Assembly (NCBI RefSeq): GCF_000744225.1
Contig: NZ_JQLN01000005.1
Coordinates: 682,001-746,000 of the forward strand
Origin: Kitasatospora mediocidica KCTC 9733
GTDB lineage: Bacteria > Actinomycetota > Actinomycetes > Streptomycetales > Streptomycetaceae
DNA: 64,000 bases
Direction of reading: 5' to 3'
Positions 19,961 to 28,736 of this stretch are shown in pieces. The notes below the pieces were generated by a model. That model was given only the letters and a program-made list of their open reading frames with translations. It did no database searches and was not told the DNA's origin. Positions within the stretch are counted from its first letter, which is position 1. Each line of letters starts with the position of its first letter. A program made the position numbers and the translations under genes.

Positions 19961-20220
19961 CACTTCGCCCCGACCTGCCGACGCGTCAGCGGCGGTACCC
20001 GTCGGCGCGACCGGTCATGAATGGCCGGTGCCCGTGGCCTGGCACTGTGGGCGGCCGGGCCAGCACCATCGCGATGGCGAGCCCGCAGGACCTCACACCG
20101 TCGATGCGCCCGGGACCGCACACCCGCGAACGCTCCTCCTGTCGAACGTGAGAGAGACATGCTGACTGTGCTGCCCGACCGGCTGCTCATGCCTGCGGCG
20201 ACCGCGCCGGGGGTGGCTCG

Positions 20221-21969
20221 GTGAAGGCGCTCCAGGACGGCGATCCGCGGCGGGTCGGCCCGTACGAGCTGCTCGGTGTGCTCGGCGCGGGTGGCATGGG
20301 CCGGGTCTACCTCGGGCGCCGCGACGAGCTCGTGGTCGCCGTCAAGGTCATCAATGAGGAGTTGACGCAGAACACCGAGTTCATCGCCCGGTTCCGTCGC
20401 GAGGTGACCGCGACCCAGGCCGTGTCGGGACCGTACGTCGCCGCCGTCGTCGACCACGACGTGGACGCCGAACAGCCCTGGCTGGCGACCGAGTACGTGC
20501 CCGGGCCCACGCTGAACGCGGTCGTCGCCGAGCACGGCTGCCTCGGCACGGTGCCGGTGCGGGCGTTGGGCGTGCGCCTGGCCGAGGCCCTGGGGGCGAT
20601 CCACGCGGCCGGCCTGGTGCACCGGGACGTCAAGCCCGGCAACATCCTGTTGGGGCCGGACGGGCCCAGGCTGATCGACTTCGGGATCGCGCGGGGCGCG
20701 GCGGTGACCACCCTGACGCAGACCGGGGTGGTGCTGGGCACGCCCCAGTTCATGGCCCCGGAGCAGTTGCAGGCGCGGGGCCGGGTCGGGCCGGCGGCCG
20801 ACGTGTTCGCGCTGGGGTTGGTGCTGGCCTTCGCGGCCACCGGGAAGCACCCGTTCGGCCAGACGGACTCCTTCGGCTTCGGCTTCCGGATCGTCTACGA
20901 GGAGCCAAATCTCGAAGGCATCCCGGCCGAACTGGTCGACCTGGTCGGGCGCTGCCTGGCCAAGGACCCCGAGGAGCGACCGACGCCCGAGGAGCTGGTC
21001 ACGGCGCTGGGCCTGGGTGAGGCGACCCTCGACCAGACCGGCCTGGGCGCCCTGATCCGGCACGCGGGCGACACCGCGCTCCCGACCGCGACGCCAACGC
21101 CAACGCCGACCGCGACGCCGACCGCGACCCCGACGGAGCCGAACAGCGCGGGCCGCCCGACCCGGCGGCGCCCGGCGGTGATCGCCCTGGCCGCTGTGGT
21201 CGTCGTCGGCATGGTCATCACCGTCGTCCTGGGCCTGGGCGGCGGCGCTCCCGCGAGCACCCAGGGCCAGGGCCTCCCGAGCGGCAGCCCCGCCGGTCCG
21301 TCAGCGACGGGAACGCCCACCGCGCCGGCGAGTTCCGCCGCCCCGAGCAATTCCCCGCCCCCGTCACCGCCCTCGCCGGCGCCGCCCTCCACGGCGGCAC
21401 CCGCGACGGCGACCAGTGCGCCCGCCGCCGGGCCGTCGGGGAGCGGCGGCGGCGGAGGCAGCTCCACCACCGGCGGTACGTCAGGGGGTACCACCACCGG
21501 CTCCAGGGGCACCGGGGGCGGCTCCGCGAGCACCACCGGGGGTACCAGCGGCGGTACGTCAGGCGGCACAACCGGGGGCGGCTCCGCCACGACCCCCGCC
21601 CCGCCCCCGCCCTCACCCGCGCCCCTGCCGCCACCGTCGCCCGCACCCCCGCCCGCACCCCCGCCCTCACCGCAGGGCTCGCCGCCCTCGGCCATGCAGG
21701 GCTTCAACGCGAACTACAACAACGCCTGCTTCGGCTCCTGCTACATGCCGCTCACCCTGTCCTGGCCCGCGAAGCCGGACGCGACCCGCTATGACATCCA
21801 GTACAGCGACCAGACCACGAACGCGAGCGCCGTCTACTCAACCGCAGGCACCAGCTACACGATCAACGGCCCGGTCTCCGGCGACCACATCTGCGTCGCC
21901 CTGCGCGCGGCCAACCAGCACGGAGCCTCCGCATGGACCCAGACCTACTGCTTCGACACCCCGTACTGA
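20221..21969 (+). CDS. Transmembrane Ser/Thr protein kinase with extracellular Fn3-like domain
   Basis: A 582-residue Hanks-type kinase. Residues 1-265 hold the kinase domain: glycine loop LGAGGMGRVY, Lys42 (VAVKV), HRDVKPGN catalytic loop, DFGIA and APEQ. A Pro/Thr repeat (PTATPTPTPT) leads to one membrane helix (about 320-342). Outside are roughly 150 residues of Pro/Ser/Gly/Thr low complexity and a final 85-residue beta domain with WPAKPDATRYDIQYSD, resembling fibronectin type III, with two pairs of Cys. GTG start. This sensor layout is related to PknB-like kinases but without PASTA repeats; the ligand may be a glycan or protein. Confidence 0.9.
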   Translation: MKALQDGDPRRVGPYELLGVLGAGGMGRVYLGRRDELVVAVKVINEELTQNTEFIARFRREVTATQAVSGPYVAAVVDHDVDAEQPWLATEYVPGPTLNAVVAEHGCLGTVPVRALGVRLAEALGAIHAAGLVHRDVKPGNILLGPDGPRLIDFGIARGAAVTTLTQTGVVLGTPQFMAPEQLQARGRVGPAADVFALGLVLAFAATGKHPFGQTDSFGFGFRIVYEEPNLEGIPAELVDLVGRCLAKDPEERPTPEELVTALGLGEATLDQTGLGALIRHAGDTALPTATPTPTPTATPTATPTEPNSAGRPTRRRPAVIALAAVVVVGMVITVVLGLGGGAPASTQGQGLPSGSPAGPSATGTPTAPASSAAPSNSPPPSPPSPAPPSTAAPATATSAPAAGPSGSGGGGGSSTTGGTSGGTTTGSRGTGGGSASTTGGTSGGTSGGTTGGGSATTPAPPPPSPAPLPPPSPAPPPAPPPSPQGSPPSAMQGFNANYNNACFGSCYMPLTLSWPAKPDATRYDIQYSDQTTNASAVYSTAGTSYTINGPVSGDHICVALRAANQHGASAWTQTYCFDTPY

Positions 21970-21990
21970 CCGGACCGGACGAGCCGCCTC

Positions 21991-23691
21991 TCACGCCGAC
22001 AGCGACGCGCCGACGATGACCGGGTCGTTGCCGAGATCCGCCAGCAGCGCGTCCAGCTTGGCGCGGTCGACCGAGGACATCAGGAAGACGTGCACATAGC
22101 TGCGGCGGGTGGTCTCGTCGCCCGGGACGGTCAGGACGTCCTGCGAGGAGAGGGACCACTTGGCCACCAGCTCGGGGCTGGGCTTGCGGAACCGGACGGT
22201 GATGGCGCCCGGGGTGCGGGCCGGCCAGAGGTCGACGCCCTTCTCCAGCCCCAGCAGGAAGAGTTGCTGCTCCAGGTAGGCGGCCAGCTGCTGGGAGCGG
22301 CGGATCCGGTTGACCTGGTCGCGGTACGAGTGGCGGGAGAGGTGGTCCCAGAGCACCAGCGGCGAGAAACCGTTGCGGGAGCCGGCGAAGGTGGTGTCGG
22401 GGGCGCCGGTGTACTCGGGCTGGGACGGTGGGGCGACCTGGTACTTGACCTTGGTCATGTAGATGCCGCACGGCCAGGGCGCGCCGGGCCACTTGTGGCC
22501 GCTCATGGCGATCGAGGAGACCATGTCCAGCTCGCCGAACTCCCGGGTGGGCAGCGTGAGGCCGAAGTCGAACTCCGGCAGCTCGGCGTCGGGGGTCCAG
22601 CCGTAGCCCGCAGGGTCGCCGCCGGCCGGGTCGTCGTCCGGGCCGGCCATCCGCATGAACGGCACGTAACCGGCGCCGAGGGCTCCGTCCACGTGGATCC
22701 AGAAGCGCCGACGCACGTCTACCAGCGGCTCACGGGTGACCGGGTCCTTGCCGTGGACCACCGGGCCCTGGATCAGCCCGTGCTCCTCGAAGATCGGCAA
22801 CAGCCGCTCGCAGACCCCGCGCACATCGTCGTGGGCGCCCTTGAACGTGCTGCCGAGGTTGAGGCTGACGAAGACCGGGTGCCCCTTCGCGGCGAAGAAC
22901 TCCACCAGTACCGCCAGCGCGTCGATGTCGATCTCGCCGGTGCCGTCCCAGGAGTGCCCGGAGGGGCCGCTGCGCGAGGGCACCTCGGTGGGCCAGTCGC
23001 GCGGCTCCCCCGAGGGCCCGACCAACGGGCACTCGCCGGGGTACTGCTCGGTGCCCACGGCGTGGAAGGTCTCGACGCCCAGCACGCAGACGGCCTTGGC
23101 GAAGGAGTAGTGGGTGTCCTCGGAGTAGAAGGCCACCGGGCGGCGGGCGTTGGGGCTGACCGGCCCGGCTGCCCGCCCACCCTGCTGCTCGCCCTGGTCG
23201 CCCTGCTCAGGCGGAGTCGACGGCTGGAGCAGCGGCTTGCCGCTCAGGTAGTCCCGGGCGTTCCAGAGCGCGTACATGTTGCCCTCGGTCGAGCCCATCG
23301 ATAGCACATAGCCCCAGTACGACTCGGGGTCCTCCGGCCGGTGCGGGCCGTCGGCGTGCCACAGGGTGGCGTAGTAGTCGAGCACGGCGCGCTCGACGGC
23401 CTTGGTGTTCGGCTTGTAGCCGCCGCTCTGGAACGGATCGCCGAGGTTGTTGATGTTGTGCTGCATGAACCGGCCGAGGTCGAAGGCGCTGCCGCCCATC
23501 TCCTGGGTGGCCTGGAACCCGAGCAGGTGCCGACGCTTCCTGGTCAGGTACTCGTCCATCCGGTTGAGGGCGCGCAGCCGCTGATCCTCGTCCAGCCCGC
23601 CCGCCGGTATCGCGAACTCGCGGGCGTCCGGCTCCAGCCGGCCGGGCTCGTCGTGGGCCGCGAAGGCGGGCAGGGTCTCGGTTCGGATCAT
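21991..23691 (-). CDS. PLP-dependent amino-acid decarboxylase (group II)
   Basis: A 566-residue fold-type I decarboxylase. PLP contacts are visible: His194 (EDTHYSFAK), Asp335 (HVDGALGAG) and the Schiff-base Lys400 (SGHKWPG). The N-terminal FMQHNINNLGDPF region and GSTEGNMYALW fit histidine/glutamate/aspartate-decarboxylase relatives. A Gln/Gly-rich insert (about 158-178) is unusual. The substrate cannot be fixed by eye. It is divergent from an Lrp/AsnC regulator that is the likely amino-acid-responsive controller. The ATG at 23691 has only a weak ribosome site. Confidence 0.85.
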   Translation of the reverse strand: MIRTETLPAFAAHDEPGRLEPDAREFAIPAGGLDEDQRLRALNRMDEYLTRKRRHLLGFQATQEMGGSAFDLGRFMQHNINNLGDPFQSGGYKPNTKAVERAVLDYYATLWHADGPHRPEDPESYWGYVLSMGSTEGNMYALWNARDYLSGKPLLQPSTPPEQGDQGEQQGGRAAGPVSPNARRPVAFYSEDTHYSFAKAVCVLGVETFHAVGTEQYPGECPLVGPSGEPRDWPTEVPSRSGPSGHSWDGTGEIDIDALAVLVEFFAAKGHPVFVSLNLGSTFKGAHDDVRGVCERLLPIFEEHGLIQGPVVHGKDPVTREPLVDVRRRFWIHVDGALGAGYVPFMRMAGPDDDPAGGDPAGYGWTPDAELPEFDFGLTLPTREFGELDMVSSIAMSGHKWPGAPWPCGIYMTKVKYQVAPPSQPEYTGAPDTTFAGSRNGFSPLVLWDHLSRHSYRDQVNRIRRSQQLAAYLEQQLFLLGLEKGVDLWPARTPGAITVRFRKPSPELVAKWSLSSQDVLTVPGDETTRRSYVHVFLMSSVDRAKLDALLADLGNDPVIVGASLSA

Positions 23692-23802
23692 GGCAGCCAG
23701 AATGGAACGTGTGACGCCATGAGGGGAAGCAATCCGCAGAAGATTCGGTGGCGGCCGCCGGTTTCTTGCACATCGTCGACCCGAGGGGCGACCCTGGACC
23801 TC

Positions 23803-24294
23803 GTGCCGAATAATCCTCATACCCGACAAGCACCCCTCGACGATGTGGACCGGGCGATCCTGCGGATCCTCACCGACAACGCCCGCATCCCGAACAACGC
23901 GCTCGCGGACGCGGTCGGGATCGCCCCCTCGACCTGCCTGGCCCGGGTGCGCGCGCTGCGCGAGCGCGGGGTCATCAGGGCGTTCCGCGCCGAGATAGCC
24001 CCCGCCGCGATCGGACTGCCCCTGCAGGCGATGATCTCGGTCCGGCTCCGGGCGCACACCCGGGAACAGAACGAGAGCTTCCGGGCCACCGCCCCCGACC
24101 TGCCCGGCGTGGTCGCCGTCTTCCACATGGCCGGCTCCGACGACTACCTGCTGCACGTCGCCCTCGCCCACCCGGACGCCCTGCGCGACTTCGTGGTCGA
24201 CCACCTCACCACCCACCCGGCGGTGGCCCAGACCCGGACCAACCTGATCTTCGAGCAGATCCCCGGCCGCCGTCAGTTGACGCCGGGCGCGTGA
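23803..24294 (+). CDS. Lrp/AsnC-family transcriptional regulator
   Basis: A 163-residue regulator: HTH at about 12-60 (LDDVDRAILRILTDNARIPN) and a RAM/AsnC ligand domain (GSDDYLLHVA). GTG start. It is divergent from the PLP decarboxylase, 111 bp apart, consistent with feedback control by an amino acid. Confidence 0.9.
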   Translation: MPNNPHTRQAPLDDVDRAILRILTDNARIPNNALADAVGIAPSTCLARVRALRERGVIRAFRAEIAPAAIGLPLQAMISVRLRAHTREQNESFRATAPDLPGVVAVFHMAGSDDYLLHVALAHPDALRDFVVDHLTTHPAVAQTRTNLIFEQIPGRRQLTPGA

Positions 24295-24431
24295 ACGGGC
24301 GCGTGAGCCGCGTCCGTCCCGTGCGCCGGGTCCGTCCCGTGCGCCGAGCGCGTCCCGCGAGCCGTCGCCACCCCTGAGCGCCGAAGCCGGCAGCACCCAA
24401 ACCCGCAAGGGCCATTGACCCCCGGGGGCGG

Positions 24432-24465
24432 TGGACTATACCTTCCCTCTCATTGGTCTATGCCA
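24432..24465 (+). promoter_or_regulatory. Pair of DasR-type direct repeats in the chitinase promoter
   Basis: TGGACTATACCT (24432-24443) and TGGTCTATGCCA (24454-24465), 22 bases start to start and each an imperfect palindrome. They match the 12-bp repeat known from streptomycete chitinase promoters and the DasR box (TGGTCTAGACCA), which couples chitinase expression to N-acetylglucosamine. They lie 86-119 bases before the chitinase ATG. Confidence 0.7.
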
Positions 24466-24550
24466 ATGACGAGCTCCCGCGCCTCCGCACGCCTGGCGAA
24501 CCCAAATCCCCCACCGTCGCTGCTGTTTGCGGCACCCGCCGAGGAGAGTC

Positions 24551-25882
24551 ATGCCCGCGATCCGTCGTACCTCCGCCCGCAGAGCCGGCCTCGCCGCCGC
24601 CGCTGCGGCCTGCGCCCTCAGCCTGCTGGGCGCCGCACCCACCGGTGCCGTCGCCGCCTCGCCCGAGCACGCGGGTGGCGGCCAGGGCGGCGGCCAGAAG
24701 GAGTTGACCGGCTACTTCACCCAATGGGGCATCTACTCCGGCTTCATGGAGAAGAACCTGGTCACCAGTGGGGAGATGAAGCACCTCACCGAGCTCGACT
24801 ACGGGTTCAGCGCCGTCTCGGCGGACGGCCTGTGCAGCAGCGGTGACAGCTGGGCCGACTACCAACGTCCGTTCAGCGCGGCCGAGTCGGTCAACGGCCA
24901 GGCCGACCAGCCCGGCCAGGCACTGCTGGGCAACCTCAACCAGCTGCGCGAACTCAAGGCCGCCTACCCCAAGTTGAAGATCGTGATGTCGATCGGCGGA
25001 TGGTCCTGGTCCGGACACTTCTCCCAGCTCGCGGCCACCGCCGACGGCCGGCAGAAGTTCGTCGCCTCCTGCCTGGACCAGTACGTCACGGGCAACCTGC
25101 CGGGCCTGCCGGCGGGCGCCGCGGCCGGCATCTTCGACGGGTTCGCGGTCGACTGGGAGTACCCGGGCGAGCCCGGCAACGGCAACCCGTACGGGCCGCA
25201 GGACACCCCGGACTACACGGCGCTGATGCAGGAGTTCCGCCACCAGCTGGACCAGGCGGGCCGCCCGGCCGGCAAGCACTACCTGCTCACCGCCAACACC
25301 TCGGCCAACCCGGACTTCGCCGCCAAGCTCGAACTGCCCAAGCTGGCCCGGGTGGTCGACTGGTTCAACGTCATGACCTTCGACTACCACGGCAGTTGGG
25401 AGCCCGCCGGTCCGACCGACTTCGCCTCCGCGCTGTTCCAGGACCCGCGCGACCCGAACCCGGCGGACAAGCAGTACAGCGTGGACCAGGCGGTCAGGTA
25501 CTACGAGAGCCACGGCGTGCGAGCCGGCCAGATCGGCCTGGCCATCCCGTACTACGCCCACGAGTGGACCGGCGTCACCGCCGGACCGAACGGCGACGGG
25601 CTGTTCCAGAGCGCGGCGGCGGGAGCTGCCACCACGCCGGACTACAAGCAGGTGGTCGCCGCCCCGGGCAAGACCTACTGGGACCCGCTGGCCGCCGAGC
25701 CGTACAAGTACGACGCCGCCAGCGGCGACTTCTACACCTACGACAGCCCGGCCTCGGTCTGGATCAAGGGCCAGTACATCCGCCGGCAGGGCCTGCGCGG
25801 CACCTTCGTCTGGTCGATGGACGAGGACACCGCGGACGGCAGCCTGACGGCCGCGCTGGGCCAGAGCCTCAACGGGCGCTGA
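24551..25882 (+). CDS. Secreted family 18 chitinase
   Basis: A 443-residue secreted enzyme. The signal peptide has a twin-arginine-like RRTSARR n-region and a cleavage site near VAA-SPE. The GH18 barrel carries SIGGWSWSG (strand 3) and the catalytic DGFAVDWEYPG motif (DxxDxE, Glu as acid). MTFDYHGSWEP and the final WSMDEDT motif complete the family set. It has no separate chitin-binding domain. GAGGAG lies 5 bases before the ATG, and DasR-like repeats are upstream. It hydrolyses chitin to GlcNAc oligomers outside the cell. Confidence 0.95.
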   Translation: MPAIRRTSARRAGLAAAAAACALSLLGAAPTGAVAASPEHAGGGQGGGQKELTGYFTQWGIYSGFMEKNLVTSGEMKHLTELDYGFSAVSADGLCSSGDSWADYQRPFSAAESVNGQADQPGQALLGNLNQLRELKAAYPKLKIVMSIGGWSWSGHFSQLAATADGRQKFVASCLDQYVTGNLPGLPAGAAAGIFDGFAVDWEYPGEPGNGNPYGPQDTPDYTALMQEFRHQLDQAGRPAGKHYLLTANTSANPDFAAKLELPKLARVVDWFNVMTFDYHGSWEPAGPTDFASALFQDPRDPNPADKQYSVDQAVRYYESHGVRAGQIGLAIPYYAHEWTGVTAGPNGDGLFQSAAAGAATTPDYKQVVAAPGKTYWDPLAAEPYKYDAASGDFYTYDSPASVWIKGQYIRRQGLRGTFVWSMDEDTADGSLTAALGQSLNGR

Positions 25883-25896
25883 GACCCGGATCCCAC

Positions 25897-25928
25897 TGTC
25901 GGGCGCCGACCTCGGCCGGCGCCCGACA
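25897..25928 (+). terminator. Chitinase terminator
   Basis: A perfect 12-bp stem (TGTCGGGCGCCG and its complement) with an 8-base loop, 15 bases past the stop. Confidence 0.7.
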
Positions 25929-26013
25929 TCACCTGTTACCGGTGGGTAGACAGGCCGCTCCACCGCTTCTAGGCTCTGCCCACGCCGCCGGCAGCAGCCC
26001 CTGGGAGACCCGC

Positions 26014-26865
26014 ATGGACCAGAGAGATCGCACCGCCGCGCGCCAGGCGGTGGCCGAGGCCGGGGCCCGGCTGGTGACCATGCTCCGGCAGAGCGACCCG
26101 CAGGCGGCGGTCGTCGACTCGCAGTGGCGGGTGGCCGACGTGGCATCCCATCTCGCCTACGTCTTCCAGGGGTTCACCGCGGCCGCGGCCGGCACCAGCG
26201 GCGAGTTCGCGCACTACGTGCCGGACGAACCGGACTTCCACGAGCGGCTGGCCGCCGTCAACGCGACGCTCGTCCGCGAGCTGGCCGACAGCGCCGGCGA
26301 GCGGCAACTACCCGTCGCCGTCGACACGATCGAGCAGGGCATCGCCACCTTCCTGGCCGCCACCGCCACACTCGATCCGGACGCCGCGCTGGCCACCCCC
26401 TGGTACGGCCCGGGCGTGACCCGCACGCCGGACACCCTCACGGCGCTGGCGCTCGGCGAGATCCTGGTGCACGGCCTGGACGTCGCCCGCACCACCGGGA
26501 CCCGCTGGCCCATACCGCGCACCGAGGCCACCGTGGTGGCGCGCGAGGTCTTCGCCCGGATGCTGCCGTTGATGCTGACCGACGCCGGCCGCGGCGCGAC
26601 CGTCTCGTTCCGGGTCAGTTGGCGCGGCGCGGAGCGCGGCACGCCCGGCCTCGTCCTGCGGCTCGACGCCGGGACGGTGACCGCCGGGCCGGCCGTGGAC
26701 GGCGAACGGGTCAACTGCGTGATCTGGACGGACCCGGTGGCCTTCCTGCTGATCGGCTACGGCCGGGCCACGACCTGGCGGGAGATCCTGAAGGGCCGGA
26801 TCATGTCCTGGGGCCGCCGGCCGATGGCCGCCTTCCAGCTCCCGGCCCTGTTCTGCCGGCCCTGA
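26014..26865 (+). CDS. Mycothiol-dependent maleylpyruvate isomerase family protein
   Basis: A 283-residue DinB-fold protein of the MDMPI family. The N-terminal helix has VADVASHLAYV with a metal His, and ALGEILVHGLDVAR supplies the Glu and His of the usual metal triad. The C-terminal 90 residues are the SCP2-like part (VNCVIWTDPVAFLLIGYGR). GGGAG is 6 bases before the ATG. The reaction partner is likely mycothiol, which this organism should make since it has Mca; the substrate is not predictable. Confidence 0.82.
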   Translation: MDQRDRTAARQAVAEAGARLVTMLRQSDPQAAVVDSQWRVADVASHLAYVFQGFTAAAAGTSGEFAHYVPDEPDFHERLAAVNATLVRELADSAGERQLPVAVDTIEQGIATFLAATATLDPDAALATPWYGPGVTRTPDTLTALALGEILVHGLDVARTTGTRWPIPRTEATVVAREVFARMLPLMLTDAGRGATVSFRVSWRGAERGTPGLVLRLDAGTVTAGPAVDGERVNCVIWTDPVAFLLIGYGRATTWREILKGRIMSWGRRPMAAFQLPALFCRP

Positions 26866-26873
26866 GCACGCCC

Positions 26874-26921
26874 GCCCGCGCCGCACCGCCGGGCGCTGAG
26901 CGACGGCGGTGCGGCGCGGGC
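26874..26921. terminator. Bidirectional terminator between convergent genes
   Basis: A perfect 18-bp stem (GCCCGCGCCGCACCGCCG and complement) with a 12-base loop, between the MDMPI-like gene and ArsR. Confidence 0.75.
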
Positions 26922-26945
26922 GGCCCAGCCCGGCCCGCTCGGACC

Positions 26946-27308
26946 CTAGACCTTCTGCAACTCGGCTGCCTGCGCCCGCAGTACGGCGTCCAGCAGCCCG
27001 GGGAACCGCGCGTCGAACTCCGCTCTGCGCAGCCGGTTGAACCTGCGCGGCCCGGCGTCGCGCTGCTCGATCAGGCCCGCGGCGCGCAGCACCGCGAAGT
27101 GGTGGCTCAGCGCGGCCTTGCGCACCGGCACGTCGAAGCTGCCGCAGGAGCGTTCCCACTCCTGGGCCGAGGCCACCTCGCGGATCAGGGTCAGCCGGAC
27201 CGGGTCGGCCAGCGCGGCCAGCGCCGCCTCCAGCGTGACCTCGTCCAGCACGGCGTGCTCGGGCGGGGTCCGGTGCCGCGGCGTCGCGGCGGGTGGGTCG
27301 ATGGTCAT
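26946..27308 (-). CDS. ArsR-type winged-helix regulator
   Basis: A 120-residue regulator with a winged HTH (ALADPVRLTLIREVA, then KAALSHHFAVLRAAGLIEQR). No metal-binding Cys cluster of the ELCVC type is present; the single Cys55 (ERSCGSF) suggests another signal. GGGAGG is 5 bases before the ATG. Candidate operator palindromes lie 70-90 bases upstream. Confidence 0.88.
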   Translation of the reverse strand: MTIDPPAATPRHRTPPEHAVLDEVTLEAALAALADPVRLTLIREVASAQEWERSCGSFDVPVRKAALSHHFAVLRAAGLIEQRDAGPRRFNRLRRAEFDARFPGLLDAVLRAQAAELQKV

Positions 27309-27377
27309 GTCGGCCTCCCTGGTGACGGGTTACTCGATCTTCGGTGCCAAATGTTCGACGACTGCCATACGCTCAAA

Positions 27378-27399
27378 CTGTTCGCGACTCATCGAACAG
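27378..27399. promoter_or_regulatory. Inverted repeat upstream of ArsR
   Basis: CTGTTCG-N8-CGAACAG, a perfect 7-bp inverted repeat; an additional ATGTTCGACGA half-site lies at 27351. The rest of the 400-bp gap up to the SDR gene (27309-27709) shows no convincing gene. Autoregulation by ArsR is inferred from position. Confidence 0.4.
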
Positions 27400-27709
27400 C
27401 CTACCCCGCAGCGGGCCATCCGCCACGCCTCGAACTGAACTCCCCCTCATCAAGCCTCAGTTGACGCTTCTCGCCGTCTGCCCCGGCTACCTCGCCCCGC
27501 CCCTCGACGTGAGCGCGTCCAGTGTGACGGCCGACGCGGTACACCGCAACGATCATGGGGGGTCCGGCGCCCCACAGCGCAGCAGCACTGCCCGGCCGGA
27601 TGCTCGCCGCTGCTCGCCTACGCTGGCCCTGTCCGCGAGGTGCCCGACCTCCCCGACCCGCGGAAACCGGGACCACACGCGACAGTTGAACAGTTGAGGA
27701 GAGAGTGCC

Positions 27710-28423
27710 GTGCAGACGTTCGAAGGACAGCAGGTCCTGGTGGTCGGAGGAACCTCCGGCGTGGGCCTGGCGGCGGCCGCCGGCTTCGCCGCGGCGGGTG
27801 CCGAGGTCACCGTCGTCTCGCGCTCCCGGGAGAAGGTCGACGAGGCGCTGAAGTCGCTCGGCGACCGGGCGCACGGCCGCACCCTGGACATCCGCGACGA
27901 CGAGCAGGTCGACCGGTTCCTGGCAGCGGCGGGCGCGTTCGACCACGTCGTGGTCTCGGCCGGGGTCACCCCCACCGGCCGCGCCGACACCCTGCCGCTG
28001 CCCGACGCGTACGCGGCGATGGACAGCAAGTTCTGGGGCGCCTACCGGATCAGCCGCCAGGTCTCGATCCGTCCGGGCGGTTCGCTGACCCTGGTCTCGG
28101 GCTACCTCTCGGTGCGGCCGGGCCGGGCCTCCGCCCTGCAGAGCGCCATCAACGCGGCCCTGGAGGCGCTGGGTCGCGGCTTGGCCCTGGAGTTCGCGCC
28201 GATCAGGGTCAACACGATCTCGCCCGGCCTGCTGGACACCCCGCTGTGGGACGGGCTGCCCGAGGCGAGCCGGGAGAGCATGTTCGCGGCCACCGTCCAG
28301 AAGCTGCCGGTGGGGCGGGTGGGCCTGCCCGAGGACGTCGCCGAGGCGATCCTCTACCTGGCCGGCAACGCGCACAGCACCGGCACGACGCTCTTCGTCG
28401 ACGGTGGCGGCTCGATCGCCTGA
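27710..28423 (+). CDS. SDR-fold protein lacking the catalytic YxxxK
   Basis: A 237-residue short-chain dehydrogenase-like protein. GGTSGVGLA (residues 13-21) binds NAD(P), D60 follows the classical position, SAGV replaces NNAG, and Ser130 (LVSGY) sits where the catalytic Ser is found. The position that should read YxxxK reads LQSAI (about 143-147), within an otherwise standard helix. C-terminal NTISPGLLDTPLW and FVDGGGS are classical. GTG start with GGAGAG upstream. Without Tyr and Lys it may bind but not reduce, or use other residues. Confidence 0.85.
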   Translation: MQTFEGQQVLVVGGTSGVGLAAAAGFAAAGAEVTVVSRSREKVDEALKSLGDRAHGRTLDIRDDEQVDRFLAAAGAFDHVVVSAGVTPTGRADTLPLPDAYAAMDSKFWGAYRISRQVSIRPGGSLTLVSGYLSVRPGRASALQSAINAALEALGRGLALEFAPIRVNTISPGLLDTPLWDGLPEASRESMFAATVQKLPVGRVGLPEDVAEAILYLAGNAHSTGTTLFVDGGGSIA

Positions 28424-28442
28424 CCCGGCGGTCCCGCTCGGA

Positions 28443-28637
28443 CTACTCCTTCGGCGCTTCGGGCTCCTCGACGAAGTCGACCCGCTTCATCTGGCGGTTC
28501 ATCGACTTCAGCAGGAACCAGGTGGCCACGCCGAGGGCGGCGAAGACGACGAAACCCAGCAGGCCGGGCGTCACCTTGTCGTTGTTGTCCAGCACCGCGG
28601 TGGCGGCGAGATGGGTCAGGTTCGCGGAAGTGCTCAT
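28443..28637 (-). CDS. Small single-helix membrane protein
   Basis: A 64-residue protein: polar N-terminus, one membrane helix (GLLGFVVFAALGVATWFLL), a basic KSMNRQMKR stop-transfer and an acidic tail (EEPEAPKE). It lies next to mca, where I recall similar small proteins in streptomycetes. A run of G precedes the ATG. A longer start adding 8 residues is possible. Confidence 0.7.
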   Translation of the reverse strand: MSTSANLTHLAATAVLDNNDKVTPGLLGFVVFAALGVATWFLLKSMNRQMKRVDFVEEPEAPKE

Positions 28638-28736
28638 CCCCCCATGGTGACCCGGCTCCATTCGAGCCGGGCCACCGGGGGGTGCGTGTCGCGCACGAGA
28701 CGCGCCGACCAGGCACGCAGCGGGCTGCGCGAGGGA

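Noticed and set aside
27344..27697. A plus-strand protein in the ArsR-SDR gap
   Set aside because: Poor codon use, no ribosome site, and the region carries operator-like repeats.
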